In this document: positions 1 to 8,443 of the stretch, piece by piece
How positions within the stretch are numbered: the stretch's first letter is position 1
Layout of the letters: every line of letters starts with the position of its first letter
Source of the DNA: Goniomonas avonlea
Lineage: Eukaryota; Cryptophyceae; Goniomonadida; Goniomonadaceae
DNA: 11,159 bases
Direction of reading: 5' to 3'
Assembly: GCA_003573635.1 (NCBI GenBank)
Contig: QUTJ01031372.1
Span: forward strand, 1 to 11,159
Translations under genes and position numbers: made by a program
Notes under the pieces: generated by a model
What the model saw: the letters and a program-made list of their open reading frames with translations, nothing else
Told to the model about the DNA's origin: nothing
Databases searched by the model: none

Positions 1-64
1 GTGGGAGGGGGTGGTGGTCATACCTCCCAGAGTGAGGTGGGAGGGGGTGGGGGGAACCTCCCAG
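1..64 (+). repeat. Two-copy G-rich tandem repeat with hairpin ends
   Basis: Copies at 1-30 and 37-64 share GTGGGAGGGGGTGG at the start and CCTCCCAG at the end. Each copy can fold through GGGAGG pairing with CCTCCC. Each also begins with GT and ends with AG. It probably lies in an intron of the macroglobulin gene. Confidence 0.6.
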
Positions 65-164
65 ACAAACGCACGGTCACAGATTCTTTGGATGCGAGCT
101 CTGTACCATTGGGTCCTAGAAGCGAAATAAATCCGGAGAGTTGGACAAGGCCCCTGGAGGCGGC

Positions 165-261
165 CGCACCGACCAAGCAGGCTTCCTTCCCCAGCGCCCC
201 CAACACAGCGCACCGACCAAGCAGGCTTCCTTCCCCAGCGCCCCCAACACAGCGCACCAAG
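165..261 (+). repeat. 44-bp tandem repeat, two copies plus a stub
   Basis: Identical 44-bp units at 165-208 and 209-252, starting CGCACCGACCAAGCAGG and ending CAACACAG, followed by the first bases of a third (CGCACCAAG). Unit length is not a multiple of three, so it is likely a minisatellite in an intron just upstream of the 278 acceptor. Confidence 0.85.
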
Positions 262-277
262 CCCTCGCAGTCCGCAG

Positions 278-1645
278 CGGGAGGCTGTAACGCTTGCGTC
301 CAGGTATCTTCCTCACGCCGCGGACCCGGGGGCGATTTCCGAGCAGCAGGACGGCGGCGTGTCGGTCAAACGCGGGGCGCGGATAACAGTCGAGCTCACT
401 GTGCAGGTGCCGGTGCGAAGGTTCCACGTGGCTGTGGTGGACATGCTCCCTGCTGGACTGGTCGCCGACAACCCGGTGAGTGACCCCGTCCCCGCCACGC
501 CCTGCCAAGACACCCCTCTCGCACAGTTAGTGTCGCACAACTCACTCTCCGGGTACGTGACCCCGTCCCCGCCACGCCCTGCCAAGACAGCCCTCTCGCG
601 CAGCAAGCGTTCTCGCACTTGCACAGCTCACACTCTCTGCAGAAGCTTGCTCCAGTTCTAGAACACGCAGCCGCCCAGGTGGAACCTGAGAGCCCTGTGT
701 CAAGAGTGGACAGTGAAGGCGGCACGGGGCGGACAGACCTGTCAAGCTTGTCAAAAGGACTGCACCTGCAGCTGTTGCTTTTGATCGGCTCTGCTGCAGG
801 CATATGTCGAATGGAGCAGGTACCAGTTTATCACGTCTCTCTGTGTGTGTCTCTCGCCCTCTCGTCTCTTCTCTCTTTGTCTCTCTAGGCACATCCCTCG
901 GGATCTGTGGCTGCTCAGATCCCAAACTTGAATCCCCGTTCTATCTCTCTCGCCCTCCCTCCCTCCCTCCCAGGAAGCGTCCGTGCCTCCACTTGTGTCA
1001 CTGCCAACACTGTGGAGCCTGTGCCCGGTGGCCAGTCGTCGCGCCCGACAGTGCGTGCCCCTGCGGCAACGACGACTGTGCAGCTCATGTTGACTCTGGA
1101 CCTGGCCGTGTCTTGCCTGGCCCTGACAGTATCCTTGTGGCCTTGCTTGTAGCGCAAGGTGTGCCCCAGGCGAGAGTAACCTGGAGTCCTGCTGTGTGAG
1201 CTGCTGGTCCTGTAACCGCGGGCGTGCGCAGACGAGCACCGCCTGGCGGGAGCTTGCGCGCACGGACTGTGTGTGGCAGGCGCTCGGGGAGCAGCTCCAC
1301 GACGCCTGCGTGCGCCCGCGCCGTCCTGTTGCCAAGGAGTGGTGGATGAGCGGTCGCGACTTCTTTTTGCTCCAGTTCGTGGACGGCATGAGCGCTGAAA
1401 GGTGCTGTGTTTGGGCTCGCCCCAAGGCGTGATTCACCCTGTCTGTCCAGGTGTCTGGCAGGTTGGAGCTCACGTCCCTTCCTCTCTCTTTGTACAGTGT
1501 TTCCGGTTGGTTTTGCGACGGCCGTGGCAGATCTTCGTGCGGCTCTACAGGTCCTCCTGGGTGGCTTGGATGCTCTCACTCACTCACTCCCGCTCTCGCT
1601 GTCTCCTCACTCCCGCTCTCGCTTTCTCTCTCTCTCTCGCTCTCG

Positions 1646-1709
<64 letters not shown>

Positions 1710-2583
1710 GGTGTTTTGACAAGTTCGTGATCCTCCGCGCACCAACCTCTGGTCACGCTCCGGTTTTCACATCTAACACGGTGACAGACAACGCGCCCGG
1801 GCAGAGGCAGCGGCTGCAGTCCCGGTGCCAGACACGGAGTGGGCAGAGCATGTCAACTTCAGGTATTTCAAGCGGGCTTGACCAGCACCGTTAACACTCT
1901 CGCAGACACACACTCGTGTATTCTCGTTAGTGCCGCCCAAGTAGCTTGGTCGTTTTGGGCACGTCATGCAGTTACTTGACTCACTCCCACATCACTCACT
2001 TGTGAGGTCACGCGCACACACATCAACCACCCGCCTGCCTTTTCTCTCCAAGCACATTTGTCGCTAACTCACTATCACGTACCTTCACACGCACGCGTGA
2101 GCACTCGCCTCACTCGATCTCACGTCTGCACTCCTCACATCGTTTTTCCACCTCTAATTTCCTACAGGAACGAGAGAGTCGAGGTGTTTGCTTCGCGGCT
2201 GGAGCCTGGGACTTATTCATACAGGTGCCTCAAGCGCTGAGCTCGCTCGCTCGCTCGCTCGCTCGCTCGCACGCTCTCCTCCCCACTCCCTCCCTCCCTC
2301 CCTCCCTCTCTCCCCTCCCCCCTCCCTCCCTCCGCCCAACGCCCAGTGTTCCCTGAGGACCCTTTCATTGCTACTTGGTCCTAGCCACGTCCCACAAAAT
2401 CTTGTCCCTGAGTCCAAACGCTTTCTTAGCGCCAGCAAGTGCCACCGATGACAATGGTTTTGCAGTTTCACTGCTGTGGCTGCAATCGCGGGAGAGTTCA
2501 CGGCTCCCCCCGCCAAAGCGTCAGAAACATATCATCCACGAATCACTGGCAGGTGTGGATCTTGCCACTTCCAGGTGGCGTAA
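278..2583 (+). CDS. Bacterial-type alpha-2-macroglobulin, C-terminal end (partial, spliced)
   Basis: Alpha-2-macroglobulins are large secreted protease traps. This is the last ~140 residues, resembling the C-terminal bMG10 region of the bacterial YfhM-like type. Exons I assign: 278-475, 1807-1862, 2168-2224 and 2466-2583 (TAA 2581-2583). Exon one carries VKRGARITVEL and VVDMLPAGL, the family's K-x-G-x-x-V-x-V and D-x-LPAG signature. The next encode EWAEHVNFR, then NERVEVFASRLEPGTYSY, then GEFTAPPAKASETYHPRITGR, equivalent to the family's W..H.N.R.ERVE.FA..L..G.Y, PPAKAEEMY and FGR motifs. Phases agree (0, 2, 2). The 1807 acceptor (GAG) is weak; 1788 (GACAG) is an alternative but breaks phase unless another exon intervenes. 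A GT..AG pair at 2554-2575 could extend the C-terminus, but the unspliced stop fits the family. The gene continues off the left edge; nothing in 65-277 could be assigned to an exon. Family call is firm; exact junctions are less so. Confidence 0.83.
480..603 (+). repeat. 47-bp direct repeat pair
   Basis: Copies at 480-526 and 557-603 match at 45 of 47 positions. Both begin GTGACCCCGTCC and end CTCTCGC(A/G)CAG, so each has intron-like GT and CAG ends. They are spaced 77 bp start to start. Confidence 0.85.
885..955 (+). repeat. Interspersed repeat fragment in the macroglobulin intron
   Basis: CTAGGCA, ATC and then GGATCTGTGGCTGCT (901-915) recur near the other end of the window at 9963-9991. 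Downstream, CTTGAATCCCCG and CTCTCTC resemble the CTTGAATA(C)-CTCTCTC core of the repeats at 9720-10900. Confidence 0.5.
1087..1550 (+). CDS. F-box-like protein exons inside the macroglobulin intron
   Basis: F-box domains bind Skp1 and recruit substrates to SCF ubiquitin ligases. Proposed exons: 1087-1128 (ATG 1087), 1175-1195, 1232-1401, 1451-1461 and 1498-1550. Joined, the start reads MLTLDLAVSCLALT, SNLESCC, then TSTAWRELARTDCVWQAL, which follows the F-box layout: L..DL....L..L...L..C...S..WRELA..D..W. The 36-nt intron 1196-1231 has a GTGAGC donor, a CTGTAAC branch-like site and a CAG acceptor, and its removal restores the F-box spacing. Downstream are WW, DFFLLQFVDGMSAER and ATAVADLRAALQ, which I cannot place. 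The 1175 acceptor (GAG) is weak. Intron 1462-1497 is 36 nt and open, so it may be retained. No clear stop or 3' end is visible before the CT tract. It may be a small nested gene, a gene fragment, or part of an alternative transcript. Codons are GC-rich at third positions, supporting coding. Confidence 0.42.
1624..1706 (+). repeat. (CT)n microsatellite
   Basis: Long pyrimidine tract, pure CT from 1652 to 1706 and interrupted by GCTCTC units before that. It lies in the macroglobulin intron, downstream of the F-box-like exons. Confidence 0.95.
2239..2333 (+). repeat. (GCTC)n and (CCTC)n tracts in an intron
   Basis: GCTC repeats run from 2241 to 2270 and CCCT/CCTC repeats from about 2279 to 2333, both within the macroglobulin intron 2225-2465. 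They give the intron a long pyrimidine tract well upstream of its TTTTGCAG acceptor. Confidence 0.9.
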
Positions 2584-2608
2584 GGTCAGTCTTGAGTCAA
2601 GTGGCGTA

Positions 2609-2617
2609 TTTAATAAA
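2609..2617. promoter_or_regulatory. Overlapping poly(A) signals of two convergent genes
   Basis: The plus strand has AATAAA at 2612-2617, 29 nt after the macroglobulin stop. The same block read on the minus strand gives ATTAAA (2614-2609), about 14 nt past the stop of the small secreted protein. One near-palindromic AT block could therefore serve both convergent transcripts, whose 3' ends would overlap. Only the motifs are seen; use is inferred. Confidence 0.5.
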
Positions 2618-2627
2618 TCGCTCATTG

Positions 2628-3309
2628 TCACTCATCTTTGTACAACGGATCCAGCCTCACCCAAATGTCCTCTGGCGCAACGCCGTAATGATGTGTGTGC
2701 AAAGTATTTGCGAAGACACGGCGTCCAGCAGCTGCCACACTTCCTGTTATTGTGATGAGCCCCGCATCGGTGTACATGTAGATCAGATCGGTGTACGCGT
2801 CCAAGCTTGCGGGCACACCATCTCTCTGATCTGGGTGGTCGTTGGATTCGTTGATACAAGGCTTTGACATACCAAAGATGCTTGCCCAGGAAACATCCAT
2901 GGTGGAGTTAAATGTGATGATTGAATACACATCAGTAGCCACCGTCGATCTGTCTGCGTTGAACACACTGCAAAAGATCTCCACAGGTTGAGGATCCCCG
3001 GTTTTATTGACAACTGTCGTCATCTGTTGCCCGCATCCACTCTGGAAAGGATAACCTGCCACAAAAAATCACCCAATGTCCCAGCTCATCGACAGTACCT
3101 TGTCCAGGGCGGTACATGCACTGAGCAACTGGCGCGGGAGCGGACTCGGAACAAAGCACAATTCTGAGGAGGGTTACACAATGGCTTTCCACTCAAGCAA
3201 CGCACCCTGGATACGTCAGCGGGAAGTTGGAGGTTGATGCAACTTCCACAACTGAGGCTCCGAAAACACCTCCCAGGATGCACAGCAGTGCGAGCGCCAT
3301 CGACCGCAT
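2628..3309 (-). CDS. Small secreted protein of unknown family
   Basis: I do not recognise this family. Exons on the minus strand: 3309-3206, 3163-3099 and 3055-2628, with introns of 42 and 43 nt (GTGCGT..CTCAG and GTACTG..GGCAG); phases 2 and 1 agree and give about 198 residues. The N-terminus (MRSMALALLCILGGVFGA) is a textbook signal peptide with a likely cleavage after GVFGA. The mature part has three N-glycosylation sequons (NKT, NST, NES) and five cysteines (LCS, QCM, GCG, FCS, PCI), consistent with an extracellular protein. There is no transmembrane segment or GPI-like tail. The last ~60 residues may hide another intron (GAT-G/GTGTGC near 2816), so the C-terminus is less sure. It converges on the macroglobulin gene with 44 bp between stop codons. 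Confidence 0.62.
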
Positions 3310-3825
3310 GATTCCGAACTTCCGGTACCGTGGAACCTAACGTACACTACCTGAACTGGTCACTGGTGGTGTACTGTATCGTTCTTGACGAAGGTCTGAT
3401 CAGATCTTCGGCCGGTCCCGAGCCGCCTGTTCTGGAACAGCCTCACTCTCATACACATTGTGAGCTCTCACTTGAAGTGCTCCAGATCGACCGGTGGCAT
3501 ACTTTTCATTATGTTGCGAATATTGTGTATCCGATCGCTCTTTCCAGAGTCAACGTTACGCTTGGGTGAAAATTGGTGTCCCTGACTTCCCGACTGGACA
3601 GAATCCGCGGCGGTAAAAGGCAATTCTGGCGACGCAAACGTACGAGTTGCGCCCCGCACACTCCATGGGTCTCTCGCCTTGAAATCGTCCAGTCACAGAT
3701 TTCTGAAAATCTGGACGTCTGAAATTGGGGTCACCCACTGAAAGTCAATGTCAATCAAAGTCAAAGTCAAGTCGTCCACGACCTCGTGGTGGATTTTGGC
3801 ACACTTCAACGCAGGTTGTTGTGTT
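3310..3825. other. Intergenic region, 516 bp
   Basis: Lies between the 5' end of the secreted-protein gene and the 3' end of the GDPD gene, so it should hold the promoter of the former and the 3' flank of the latter. Short open frames occur on both strands but have no recognisable motifs. At 3741-3772 there is a run of GTCAA(A/T) repeats. No AATAAA is seen just past the GDPD stop. Confidence 0.5.
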
Positions 3826-5456
3826 CTATTTCAGTCCCAGCTCTTTGAACGCCTCGAGCCCGATGTCGACCCTGTCAAGGTCAAGGTGAGTGTCTCGCAC
3901 ACAGGTCGGTTCAGGTTGAGATGAGGTCCGCTCAAGTTGAGGGCCCCTGATGGAGATAACGCCCCCCAAATCATTTTGAACGAACCAGATCCGACCTGAA
4001 CAACTTGAGATCGAGAGGCGTTCACCAAAGAAAGTTACACAAAGGGCAAGCGCATTCAACAAGACACCAGCCTGTAATTCCTGTTTCATCATACCCAAAA
4101 GAGTTTGAAAGAGTTCACACCTGTCAGTCATGACGCCGTTGGACCCGTTTTGGACCAGCTTCTTGATCGTGTCGGCGTCGTTGGCGGTCCAGTGGAAGAC
4201 CTGCGGTCGCAACACAATTGAGCAGAATCACAGCCTCGGCAGTCGTCGAGGGCGCATTGACGCTCGTGATTTAATCGGCGGAGTCTCACCCCGAGGTGAA
4301 AGGAGGAATAACATGAGGGCACGTGCTGTGATCTCCACGAAATCGACCAACATCGCTGCTGCGTTCTAAATCCACCAACCTTTTGTCCAAGGCTGTGTGC
4401 TTTCTTAATGAAGGCCGGAGAGTCTAGATTCGTCCCAAAGCCCCAGCCAGAGACTCTTTTGATGAAACTTGGAATGGGCACCTCGTACACGTTAGATCTT
4501 GGCTTGTGGAGACCTCCCATGAAGAGCTGCAGAGGTGGTGAAAAGGGCGAGATTCGCTCTGGTGGGGAGGGGGTTCCGATACAGGAGAAGGATCACCCTG
4601 GTGGTCTCATAATCTCAAGCAACATTGATACAGTGTCGTGTGTACCTTGTCGAGTGTGTAAAACCCGAGCACCTCCTTCGGGGCGGCTCCAGTCGCAGTG
4701 CTGGGATCGATTTTTCGATACTCGTCCAAAATGGATTCGTTCAAGCTGCGAAATAGTCTAGTTAGTTAGCCCGAGGTGAGCTGGAAGGGGACGGCAGACC
4801 TGCAGACAATGACCCTTTCCCGAGCGTTGTGCTCGCTCAACACGTCAAACAGGATCTTGGCAATCCTGGAAGCTGTCAGCGGCCATGCAACCCCAGCATC
4901 GACATACTTGGGTTCATGATACTTCATATCAATGTTGATTAACACGTCCGGAAATTGAGTCAGAACCTGGGCCAGTTGGGATTTGCATGTTTTGACAGAA
5001 AACGATCCTCACCTCTCGAAAGGTGGGGATGCGGATGTCCTGTCCGCGAAAAGGGAAAGGAGTGGGATTGGTAGGATCTTGGAACAAGTAGCCCGCATCC
5101 AGTTCCTGCACCGTGTTCAGCACAGGCACAAGGGAGGAAAAGGCAACCTTGATCTGAGCAAGTGAGAGCTGGTCCCAGGTAACATCCTGTTCGTTGAAAT
5201 TGGTCGTGCGGGTTGGTGATCGATCATGGCAAACAATGAGCTCGTTGTCAGCTGTCAAAAGACTTGAGCATCAATTGAGGATCACTTGGGGCTCTCACAA
5301 GATAAATGCACGTCGAGCTCGAGCATGTCGGCGCCAAACTCCAACGCCTTCTGGAAGGCCAAAATTGTGTTTTCTGGGAAGAGCCCCGAGCAACCACGAT
5401 GAGCAATTTATGAGCAAAGGGGGTTCAAGAAGCACAAAGCTCAAGGGGTGGAGCAT
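3826..5456 (-). CDS. Glycerophosphodiester phosphodiesterase (GDPD1/GDE4-like), with apparent frameshift
   Basis: GDPD enzymes hydrolyse glycerophosphodiesters to an alcohol and glycerol 3-phosphate; the GDE4 branch acts as a lysophospholipase D. Minus-strand exons: 5456?-5299, 5251-5148, 5105-5013, 4966-4800, 4745-4646, 4526-4380, 4200-4121 and 3871-3826 (TAG). All junctions keep phase; introns are 42-54, 119, 179 and 249 nt. Visible motifs in order: IAHRG, PENT, MLELD, VCHD (the catalytic His, Glu, Asp, His set), [49 protein letters not shown] and NGVMTDR, matching the full TIM-barrel family to its usual end. Total is about 297 residues if started at ATG 5456. Just before IAHRG the frame breaks: a TAA precedes ATT 5407, and skipping one A at 5408 joins PPLLI to IAHRG. 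The start is uncertain; an upstream frame from 5671 with a GTATGT donor could not be joined in phase. It lacks the clear N-terminal membrane helix of animal GDPD1. Confidence 0.88.
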
Positions 5457-5725
5457 TGCTGAAGCCACATCTTTCTTCGTCTTCGAGCACATACAAGGTC
5501 CCGGGACACGGTGTCGAGGCTGGCGAGTTTGCCCAGGACGGCGGGCCTGGCGTATGAGAAGCGGAAACATTCGAATTTGGTTGCTGTTTGTTCCAGTTTG
5601 TTAACTTTCAAATAATCGCACAAGGCCGAGCAAATTTCAAATCGAAAAGGCGTGGGTTTTTTTGGCTCCACTCCAGGACCTCGTAGTATCGTACGTCGTT
5701 CGTGCGCTCGTGCTTGGAACTAGGA
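5457..5725. promoter_or_regulatory. Divergent promoter region between GDPD and RNA exonuclease genes
   Basis: About 270 bp separate the two divergent coding starts (ATG 5456 on minus, ATG 5726 on plus), so both promoters must lie here or overlap 5' exons. A minus-strand frame from 5671 (MEPKKPTPF..) ends at a plausible GTATGT donor and might be a GDPD 5' exon, but no acceptor joins it in phase to the HRG exon. No TATA box or other core element is convincing. Confidence 0.4.
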
Positions 5726-8443
5726 ATGGCTCGAGCGGAAGACATCACCATAGGGCTCCCCAAGTCCGGGAAGAAGCGTAAGGCCAAGAAAGAGAAAAAC
5801 TCTGCTAAGAAAGCCAGGGCTGTTGGTGACGCGTACTTCGCTGTTCACGGAGAAGAGGTATCTCTCCCGAATCCACACGACATTTTGTGACATCGTGCTT
5901 GCAGGCACGTGCGGAAATCGAGCTCAAGAGCACCCAGATCAAGCTGAAGGTGAGATCGACTCTGTTTTCTACCAGGCCAACCAAGCTGACCATGCCGAGC
6001 AGGATGTTCAAGATCTGCTTTCCTGGGTTCACGGCGATGGTCCGAACCCGAAATGGGTGTTCCTTAAGAACAAGGCCCTGATTACCAAAGTCGTGGTTCT
6101 GTTTGCCAACTGTCTGGATGCAACAACTTTTGCGGCCCATGCGTCGGTCACGCCTTTCCTTTCGAGCCTCTGCAATATTGCTTGCTCGGTCCAGGCTCCT
6201 GGATCGTCGACCCGTGTGTTTCCCGGTTTGCAGTCTCTCCTTCTGTGTCCAAAAAAAACTCCAAAGAAGGCTGCGGCCATGGAGAATGACGCCCAGGCTG
6301 AGGTCTTCCCAGGTGCGTGTTGGATGTTCGTGGAGCACCGAGTGCTGACTCTTAACAGGTCCGGACCATTATGTCCTCTCCGCATCCGAACTGGACGACA
6401 ATGGCTACCCAAACGCATCCGATGAGGATGTTCAACAGGAATATGTCACAACTACTGCGCGCGGAGACAGTAATGGATCTCCCACCGTTCTTGGGGTTGA
6501 TTGCGAAATGTGCATGACCACCGAAGGGTTGGAATTGACCCGCATAAGTGTGGTTGCCATGGATGGGTCGGTCCTTTATGATAAGTTTGTTCTGCCTGAG
6601 AACGACATTGTAGATTATCTTACACAGTGAGTCGCTGAAGCTGCCAATCTGGCTCAAGGCTAACGCCTTCCATTTGCAGCTATAGCGGTGTGACTGCTGA
6701 TCACTTGAAGGGCGCGATCTCGCTGAGGGAAGTACAACAGTGGCTTCTTGAAAATGTCGACAGTAGCACAATTTTGTTGGGTCACTCCCTCGAGAATGAC
6801 CTGCGAGCTCTGAAGGTGAGCTCGCCTGCTTGGCGTCTTGGAAGAAAGGTCTCCTGACTCTTTGGACAGCTGGTCCACCGTCGAATCATCGACACGGCCC
6901 TGCTCTACCCACATCCGCGAGGCCCGCCACACAAGTCTGCCCTTCGCTGGCTTGTGCGTCAGCACCTCAGTCGCAAGATCCAAAACAACGGAGCGGACGG
7001 GCACGACTCAATCCAAGACTCGTTGGCGTGCATCGATTTGCTCAAGATGAAGCTCACTCATGGTGCGATCTCTCCCATTGTTTTCAAAAAACTCGTCCCC
7101 CACACCGCCACCACCCCCTTCCACTCTCGTTCTCACGCTCACACTCTCTCCGCTCTCTCCTTCACACGCGCACACGCACCCGCAGCGCTTGACGTTTCCT
7201 CGCACTCAGACCCAAGCGGTTTTTGACCAAAGCATCACAGGGCCGTCTTTCGGTGAACTGGACGCTAACAGCGAGTCTCTCTTCACTGCGTTGCACCGGC
7301 ACAACGTTCGGTGCAGCATGTTTGATCTCCCGGCGCACCTTCGCGCGCACGCCACTGCCTCAGTGCGGGCTGTGCCCTGCCAAGATAACACTCAGGTTGT
7401 TCAGCAGACGCGTGTCGCTTGAGATTGTGGCACCTCTATTGTCGAGCCAACGAACAACGTGATCTGAAACCGTGTTTGGGAGTGCATCCCCGCCCCCACA
7501 CACCCCTCAGTCAAGAACCCCGCCCCCGCCCACACGTGTCGAGTTCTGGCTGAACGCCTTGCAGTTGACGGAGGCCTTGGTTCGTGAAGTTTCCTCCGTG
7601 GATCGAGTGCAGCCGTCCCTAGTGGTTGCTCAGCTCCACAGCCTCGCCGATTACTTCCGAGGTAAGCACCCGAAAGTTTGATGGACTGGGTATCGCTCGA
7701 GAGTGCAGCAGAGCGCGTCCAACGTTCGAGAAGCTGCTGAGACGTATCCAGATGATGAGGGAGGGGAGGGGGCGGATGACTGATTGGAACGACACGAGTC
7801 CATCACACACGAGACCTCACATACGAGACATCAGGCACGAGACAGTCAGAGGGTGGCCATCATCAGCTTCTGCATCGATGGCACTGGCTTGGCAGACACC
7901 GCACGGCACGACCCCGCGACGTTCATACCGACACAGAGTGACGTGTACACACCGACCACACATCAACATAACGAAACAGAAGCCAACACGGACGGGCCCC
8001 GAAAATTTTCGGCAACGCAATCACCAGAGCGATCACCGTCGCCTTCGTCGTCAGTAGGCAGCAGCCCTGGTCGTGGAGCGCTTCGGGTCGCTCTCGCGGA
8101 GCTGGATGACTCGGTGCGGACAGTGCACGCAGCGTGTGCTCCGGGGACACTGCTGCTGGTCCTCAGCGGCACGGGGGATCTCTGCTCAATCGACTCGTGA
8201 GTCCTTTCTTCCTTACTATTTGCCTTTCTACTTCAACCTCCCTGTCTGTGATGTTTCACAAGTGTGTGTCCGTGAGTGCACCGTCGTCGTGCTCGGCTAA
8301 TTACTGTTCTCAGAATGCTGGCAAGGAAAAACCGTGCGGCCAACTCCCAAATGAGCGTTGGATGGCAAGATGGAGACGAAACTGACCTTCGCCGCCGGGT
8401 CGTGCAAGCTCGTGATGCCCTTGGGTTCTTCTGCATCACCTGA
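5726..8443 (+). CDS. REXO5/Rex1-type 3'-5' RNA exonuclease (DEDDh)
   Basis: Family members trim 3' ends of rRNAs and small nucleolar or nuclear RNAs in the nucleus. Exon model: 5726-5857, 5905-5949, 5976-6312, 6359-6626, 6680-6815, 6870-7062, 7241-7395, 7511-7661, 7980-8196 and 8314-8443 (TGA). Phases agree and total 587 residues. The N-terminus is lysine-rich (KSGKKRKAKK), a likely nuclear signal. A family N-terminal region follows (QDLLSWV, KVVVLF), then VDCEMC (D219, E221), LTRISVVAMDG, GHSLENDLRAL (D301), IDTALLYPH and GHDSIQDSLACIDL (H351, D356), giving the complete DEDDh set. The C-terminus has PGTLLLVLSGTGD, LARKNRA and RDALGFFCIT, as in the family. The 26-nt intron 5950-5975 is model-dependent: using donor 5826 instead of 5858 keeps frame without it. 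The 7662-7979 intron and its CAG acceptor are also provisional. Compared with human REXO5, no RRM pair is obvious. Confidence 0.92.

Larger units (their letters stand above)
476..1806 (+). other. Large intron of the macroglobulin gene
   Basis: Inferred from donor CCG/GTGAGT at 475/476 and the next recognisable macroglobulin coding at 1807. At about 1.33 kb it is far larger than other introns here (26-318 nt). It holds a 47-bp direct repeat pair, an interspersed-repeat fragment at 885-955, F-box-like exons and a long CT tract. An open stretch at about 642-816 (KLAPVLEHAAAQVEPES..) after a CTGCAG acceptor may be another exon, but its phase could not be resolved. Confidence 0.55.

Noticed and set aside
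1-483. 160-codon plus-strand open frame at the left edge
   Set aside because: It runs through 30-bp and 44-bp tandem repeats whose lengths are not multiples of three, and the real macroglobulin exon (278-475) is in a different frame.
751-1473. 240-codon minus-strand open frame
   Set aside because: Composition is Arg/Gln/His/Ser-rich, as expected from the antisense of GC-rich coding and CT tracts. The plus strand explains the conserved motifs here.
1402-1894. Plus-strand frames rich in Ser-Leu or Arg-Ser repeats
   Set aside because: The repeats are simply the translation of the (CT)n microsatellite.
2554-2575. 22-nt GT..AG segment near the macroglobulin stop as an intron
   Set aside because: Retaining it gives GRCGSCHFQVA and a stop at the point where the family normally ends; splicing would add an unrelated tail.
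3330-3569. 79-codon plus-strand frame in the 3310-3825 intergenic region
   Set aside because: No recognisable motif, no splice or start context and overlapping equally long minus frames.
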